Below the pieces are notes generated by a model that was not told the origin of the DNA, did no database searches, and worked only from the letters and a program-made list of their open reading frames with translations. A DNA stretch of 15,285 bases. Source: Reyranella sp. Lineage in GTDB: Bacteria; Pseudomonadota; Alphaproteobacteria; Reyranellales; Reyranellaceae. The position numbers were made by a program, and so were the translations under genes. Location: NCBI GenBank assembly GCA_016780605.1, contig JADHLS010000033.1:1-15285 (forward strand), written 5' to 3'. This document shows positions 12,729 to 15,285 of this stretch, one piece after another; the stretch's first letter is position 1, and each line of letters starts with the position of its first letter.

Positions 12729-14051
12729 TCAGCGCATGGGAGGCGTCATCCCCAGATAGTGGGCGAGACCGGGAAAACGCGGAAGCAGCCATCGGTCGAA
12801 AGCCAGAACGATCGCCAGAGAACCGCCGAGCGGGGGGAGCGCGATCCCGAGGAGGACCAGGCCTGCGCATAGCAGCGGGAAGGTGACGAGTCTGCGCGCA
12901 GTCAACGGGGCTCCCAGTCTTCCCGCTGGGCGACGCTTCCACCACATCACGAAGCCGCTGACGATCAATGTGACGAGGCCGCTGGCGGTGAATAGGCCCA
13001 ACGCCTGGTTCAGCCACCCGAACAGATGCCCCTCGTGTATGGACACGCCGTAGCCGACGAGGCGGTCGATCAGCGGCCATTGGGCGAATTTTTTGTGGCT
13101 TGTCACGGCTCCCGTCGCGCCGTCGAGGGTCACGCTCTCGCGCAGGGGACGGTTTCTCGCGTCCGAGCGGGCCGTCCAGGAGGCGGACAATTCGGAGGGT
13201 GGCGAGATCAGGACCGGCGGGGCGAAGCCAAGCGGCGCAACGACGGGCGCGAGCCGGTCAAGCTCGCCATACAGGAAGCCGGACATTCTTGCTCCCGTTC
13301 CGCCGCCGGAGTGCGCCGACCGATGCTGATCATGTGCCTGAAGGCGCTCCGAGGCCTCGGACTCGCTGCCTGTCGTCCATGCCTGTTGCACCGGCGTCTC
13401 GGCGCCGATTTGGCGAACCGTCTTCAACAGGCTGCCCCAAGAACTCGCCCACGGAAGGCCCGACACGAGCAGGAACAGCGTAAAAAGCGACACCCAGAAG
13501 CCCGCCACGGCATGCAGGTCGCGCCACATCTGTCGGCCCCCGCCGGAGAGGCGAGGATACAGCGCGCCGGCGGCCCGCCGACCGTCCCTCGGCCACCAGA
13601 GATACAGGCCCGTCAGGATCATCACGATGGTCCACGAAGCGGCAAGCTCCACCAGCACCGATCCGGGACGTCCCAGGAGGAGTTCGCCATGCAGGTAGAA
13701 CAGCAGCCGCGTCAGCCGTTCGTTCTCCGGCACGACCTTCAGGACTTCGAGCGTCTGGGGGTGGACATAGACGCGGTACAATTCCTTGCCGCGACCAACC
13801 AGTACGCGGCTCGCGGACTGAGGGCCAGCCGGCAGCTCGTAGGCGTTGAGCACGGCGCCGTCGACCGCCGCAAGCGCCGCTTCGACCTGCGCGGATGGTG
13901 CCGCCACGGGCCCGCGCATCTCGAGCGCATCATAGCGACGATCGATCCAAGCATCGAGTTGCGGCTGGAAGAGGTACAGGGACCCGGTGATCGCCAGCCA
14001 TAAGACAAAAGGGATGCAAAACAGCCCGGCATAGAAGTGCAGCCTCCACAC
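12729..14051 (-). CDS. PepSY-associated transmembrane protein (iron-related inner-membrane protein)
   Basis: At least 440 residues. The first helix carries the family motif WRLHFYAGLFCIPFVLWLAITGSLYLF (2-28). A PepSY-like periplasmic part follows (VYVHPQTLEVLKVVPENERLTRLLFYLHGELLLG), then helix 2 (VLVELAASWTIVMILTGLYLWWP), WRDLHAVAGFWVSLFTLFLLVSGLPW and helix 4 (LGLFTASGLVTLIVSGFVMWWKRRP), with a final hydrophobic hairpin. Conserved His residues in HFYAG, LHGELL, DLHAVAG and SIHEGHLFGWL are typical and may bind haem or metal. Members often accompany TonB-dependent siderophore uptake and may reduce or release iron; ExbB nearby fits this. The GTG at 14051 is the first start codon in frame but cuts close to the helix and has no ribosome binding site. 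Confidence 0.82.
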   Translation of the reverse strand: MWRLHFYAGLFCIPFVLWLAITGSLYLFQPQLDAWIDRRYDALEMRGPVAAPSAQVEAALAAVDGAVLNAYELPAGPQSASRVLVGRGKELYRVYVHPQTLEVLKVVPENERLTRLLFYLHGELLLGRPGSVLVELAASWTIVMILTGLYLWWPRDGRRAAGALYPRLSGGGRQMWRDLHAVAGFWVSLFTLFLLVSGLPWASSWGSLLKTVRQIGAETPVQQAWTTGSESEASERLQAHDQHRSAHSGGGTGARMSGFLYGELDRLAPVVAPLGFAPPVLISPPSELSASWTARSDARNRPLRESVTLDGATGAVTSHKKFAQWPLIDRLVGYGVSIHEGHLFGWLNQALGLFTASGLVTLIVSGFVMWWKRRPAGRLGAPLTARRLVTFPLLCAGLVLLGIALPPLGGSLAIVLAFDRWLLPRFPGLAHYLGMTPPMR

Positions 14052-14165
14052 CGAAGCGTAGGCGCGCTTGCCGGAAGCGGACGTCTCCGCGACGGGGACA
14101 TCGAAGGCGCTTGTCGCGCGGACCCATCGACGGATGCCGAATGCTATTGGTCTTCTCCTGCCCTA

Positions 14166-14222
14166 GTAGTTCACGGCAGCGAGCGACACGCTGCGCGGCT
14201 TGCGGCCAGCGGTCTGTGGCGC
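14166..14222 (-). pseudogene. Remnant of an exbB 3' end (about 18 codons)
   Basis: On the minus strand this stretch reads APQTAGRKPRSVSLAAVNY followed by TAG. The exbB gene at the right edge ends [20 protein letters not shown] followed by TAA. The DNA shares CAGACCGCT exactly and aligns well up to the stop with one 3- or 6-nt gap. Upstream of the shared block the two diverge and the remnant has no start. I read it as the leftover tail of a second exbB-like copy, oriented as the intact one and separated from it by the cytochrome c' gene. The similarity is short, so chance resemblance is not fully excluded. Confidence 0.45.
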
Positions 14223-14272
14223 GAGGGGTGTTGTCAGGGACCAGCATCGCCATACTGGTCGATCAGCGATCT

Positions 14273-14298
14273 TATTCCGAACCCGGATTCCCGGAATA
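14273..14298. promoter_or_regulatory. Inverted repeat upstream of the cytochrome c' gene
   Basis: TATTCCG (14273-14279) and CGGAATA (14292-14298) are perfect 7-bp arms around a 12-nt centre, ending 56 nt before the ATG at 14355. This suggests an operator. It does not match FNR/NnrR (TTGAT-N4-ATCAA). The rest of 14052-14354 holds the open 5' extension of the PepSY frame (to 14162), the exbB-tail remnant and no clear promoter, though TTGTCA at 14231-14236 could be a -35 element. Confidence 0.35.
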
Positions 14299-14354
14299 GC
14301 GCCCGGCACACTGCGGTAGTCACCTTCAGCGAAAACGTCCAGCGAGCCAACATC

Positions 14355-14825
14355 ATGTCTCAGAAAGCCAAGCTTATCGGCTGCGCAACCCGGCCGACCC
14401 TCGTTCTGATTCTCGCCGCCGGCACCGTCAGCTACGGGGTCGCCCGAGCAGAGGGCATCGTGCCGGCTCTGCACGCGACAATGCGGACAATGAGCGCTTC
14501 GCTGGCTCAGGTCGGGGAGTTCACCAAGGGGAATGGCGAACAGCCGGCCGCGATCGACGCGGCAACGAAGGTCGTGATGTTTGCCAAGTCGATTCCCACG
14601 CTCTTCCCACCGGGAAGTGAGTTGACGGAGCTGCCAAGCAAAAGCGGCGCAGCGCCCACCACTTGGGACGACGTCGATCGCTTTCTTGACGCACAGAAGC
14701 ATCTCGTCGTCGAGACCGCCAAGCTTCTGGCGGCAACCAAAGACGGCAATCGGGAAGCGATCGCTCAACAGGTTGCCAATACGCGCAAGGCCTGCACGGC
14801 TTGCCACGAGCAATTTCGCGATTGA
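14355..14825 (+). CDS. Cytochrome c' (class II c-type cytochrome)
   Basis: A 156-residue exported cytochrome. The signal peptide (residues 1-32) ends at VARA-EG, leaving about 124 residues, the usual size of cytochrome c'. The haem-binding site CTACH (Cys147, Cys150, proximal His151) is near the C-terminus, as required for class II, in RKACTACHEQFRD. The four-helix pattern is visible: MRTMSASLAQVGEFTKG (helix 1), AAIDAATKVVMFAKSIPTLFPPGSE (helix 2 and the typical LFPPGS turn), WDDVDRFLDAQKHLVVETAKLLAATKD (helix 3) and EAIAQQVANTRKACTACH (helix 4). Such proteins bind NO and CO in the periplasm and protect against NO, or donate electrons. The ribosome binding site is weak (agcgag). It is flanked by two copies of an exbB 3' end and stands on the strand opposite its neighbours. 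Confidence 0.9.
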   Translation: MSQKAKLIGCATRPTLVLILAAGTVSYGVARAEGIVPALHATMRTMSASLAQVGEFTKGNGEQPAAIDAATKVVMFAKSIPTLFPPGSELTELPSKSGAAPTTWDDVDRFLDAQKHLVVETAKLLAATKDGNREAIAQQVANTRKACTACHEQFRD

Positions 14826-14875
14826 CCATCTGCCCCCATCGCCGTGGGCGAACCCGACATGGCTGTTCCCGGTCA

Positions 14876-15285
14876 TTAGTTGACCGCGGCCAGCGGGACG
14901 GTGCCCGGCCTGTGGTCGCGACGAGCGGTCTGCAGCGTGCGGCCGATCAGCAGGAAGTTCAGCAGCTCGAAGGCGAAGGCATCAAGCTTGGCGGTCAGCA
15001 CGCGGTTGGAGCGGGTCAGCCAATTGTAGCCCATGACCGCCGGCAGGGCGACGGCAAGCCCGATGCCGGTCATGATGAGCGCTTCGCCGACCGGGCCCGC
15101 GACCTTGTCGAGCATGCCCGAGCCTGACATGCCGATCGCCACCAGCGCGTGATAGACGCCCCACACCGTGCCGAACAGGCCGACGAAAGGCGCCGTGGCG
15201 CCGATGGTGGCCAGCATGGTGAGGCCGTTCTCCAGCGACGTCGTCTCCTCGTCGAGCACCTTCTTGATGGTGCGCGTCAGGAACT
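14876..15285 (-). CDS. exbB: ExbB/TolQ/MotA-family proton channel protein (partial, N-terminus beyond right edge)
   Basis: The last 136 codons are present; the frame is open to the right edge ([21 protein letters not shown]...). [29 protein letters not shown] in variant form ([27 protein letters not shown]) and [24 protein letters not shown] are the two conserved C-terminal helices of ExbB, which together with ExbD use the proton gradient to energise TonB and outer-membrane receptors. TolQ is possible, but the [17 protein letters not shown] wording is closer to ExbB. The tail is [17 protein letters not shown]. An exbD gene is usually found directly after exbB; here the downstream position is taken by the oppositely oriented cytochrome c' gene, so exbD must be elsewhere. 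Confidence 0.9.
   Translation of the reverse strand, partial: FLTRTIKKVLDEETTSLENGLTMLATIGATAPFVGLFGTVWGVYHALVAIGMSGSGMLDKVAGPVGEALIMTGIGLAVALPAVMGYNWLTRSNRVLTAKLDAFAFELLNFLLIGRTLQTARRDHRPGTVPLAAVN

Noticed and set aside
13026..14003. 325-codon plus-strand frame opposite the PepSY-type gene
   Set aside because: Antisense to helices and His motifs of a known family; no ribosome binding site or domain.

Overview
The window is GC-rich bacterial chromosome, most likely from an alphaproteobacterium. The main support is three copies of the alphaproteobacterial general-stress promoter signature (GGAAC, 16-17 nt, CGTT), together with the gene content: a hybrid PAS histidine kinase, topoisomerase IB, DUF3617, a URC-type uracil-degradation cluster, cytochrome c' and an ExbB-type channel. 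Genus cannot be fixed from the sequence; a Rhizobiales or Rhodospirillales/Reyranella-like host is only a guess. There are no tRNA or rRNA genes, CRISPR arrays or complete insertion sequences.

Layout. (1) 1-720: a receiver-domain response regulator (cut by the left edge) diverges from a small lipoprotein gene and a one-helix membrane protein gene. The short gap carries two back-to-back EcfG-type promoters. (2) 811-2033: a secreted DUF3617 protein and an exported metzincin-type zinc protease. (3) 2030-4723: a luciferase-like flavin monooxygenase on the minus strand, divergent from a membrane-anchored SGNH hydrolase whose gene ends in a perfect 12-bp hairpin. (4) 4892-7383, minus strand: a hybrid PAS-kinase-receiver protein (with an EcfG-type promoter upstream) followed by two small exported proteins. 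The last of these, a Gln-rich four-cysteine protein, is flanked by two copies of the same dyad, ATTGC-N9-GCAAT. (5) 7496-8910: topoisomerase IB, overlapped by a GFA/CENP-V-family gene broken by two in-frame TGA codons.

(6) 9064-12594: an operon on the plus strand with a GTP-cyclohydrolase-II-like protein (URC1/urg1 type), URC4/urg3 (DUF1688), uracil phosphoribosyltransferase and a MAPEG membrane protein. The first three are the core of the URC (uracil catabolism) pathway known from yeasts and scattered bacteria: UPRT makes UMP, and URC1 and URC4 are needed for its later breakdown. A 70-bp nearly perfect palindrome of the widespread 'HPERSEG' repeat class sits between URC4 and upp. (7) 12729-15285: a PepSY-type inner-membrane protein (minus), a class II cytochrome c' (plus) and the 3' part of an ExbB/TolQ-type gene (minus). 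A second, degraded copy of the exbB 3' end lies on the other side of the cytochrome gene, suggesting that this segment was rearranged.

The URC cluster is a known but poorly understood pathway. The less expected observations are the paired EcfG promoters with a probably leaderless regulator gene, the repeated dyad around the Gln-rich gene, the recent GFA pseudogene, the palindrome within the URC operon and the duplicated exbB tail.
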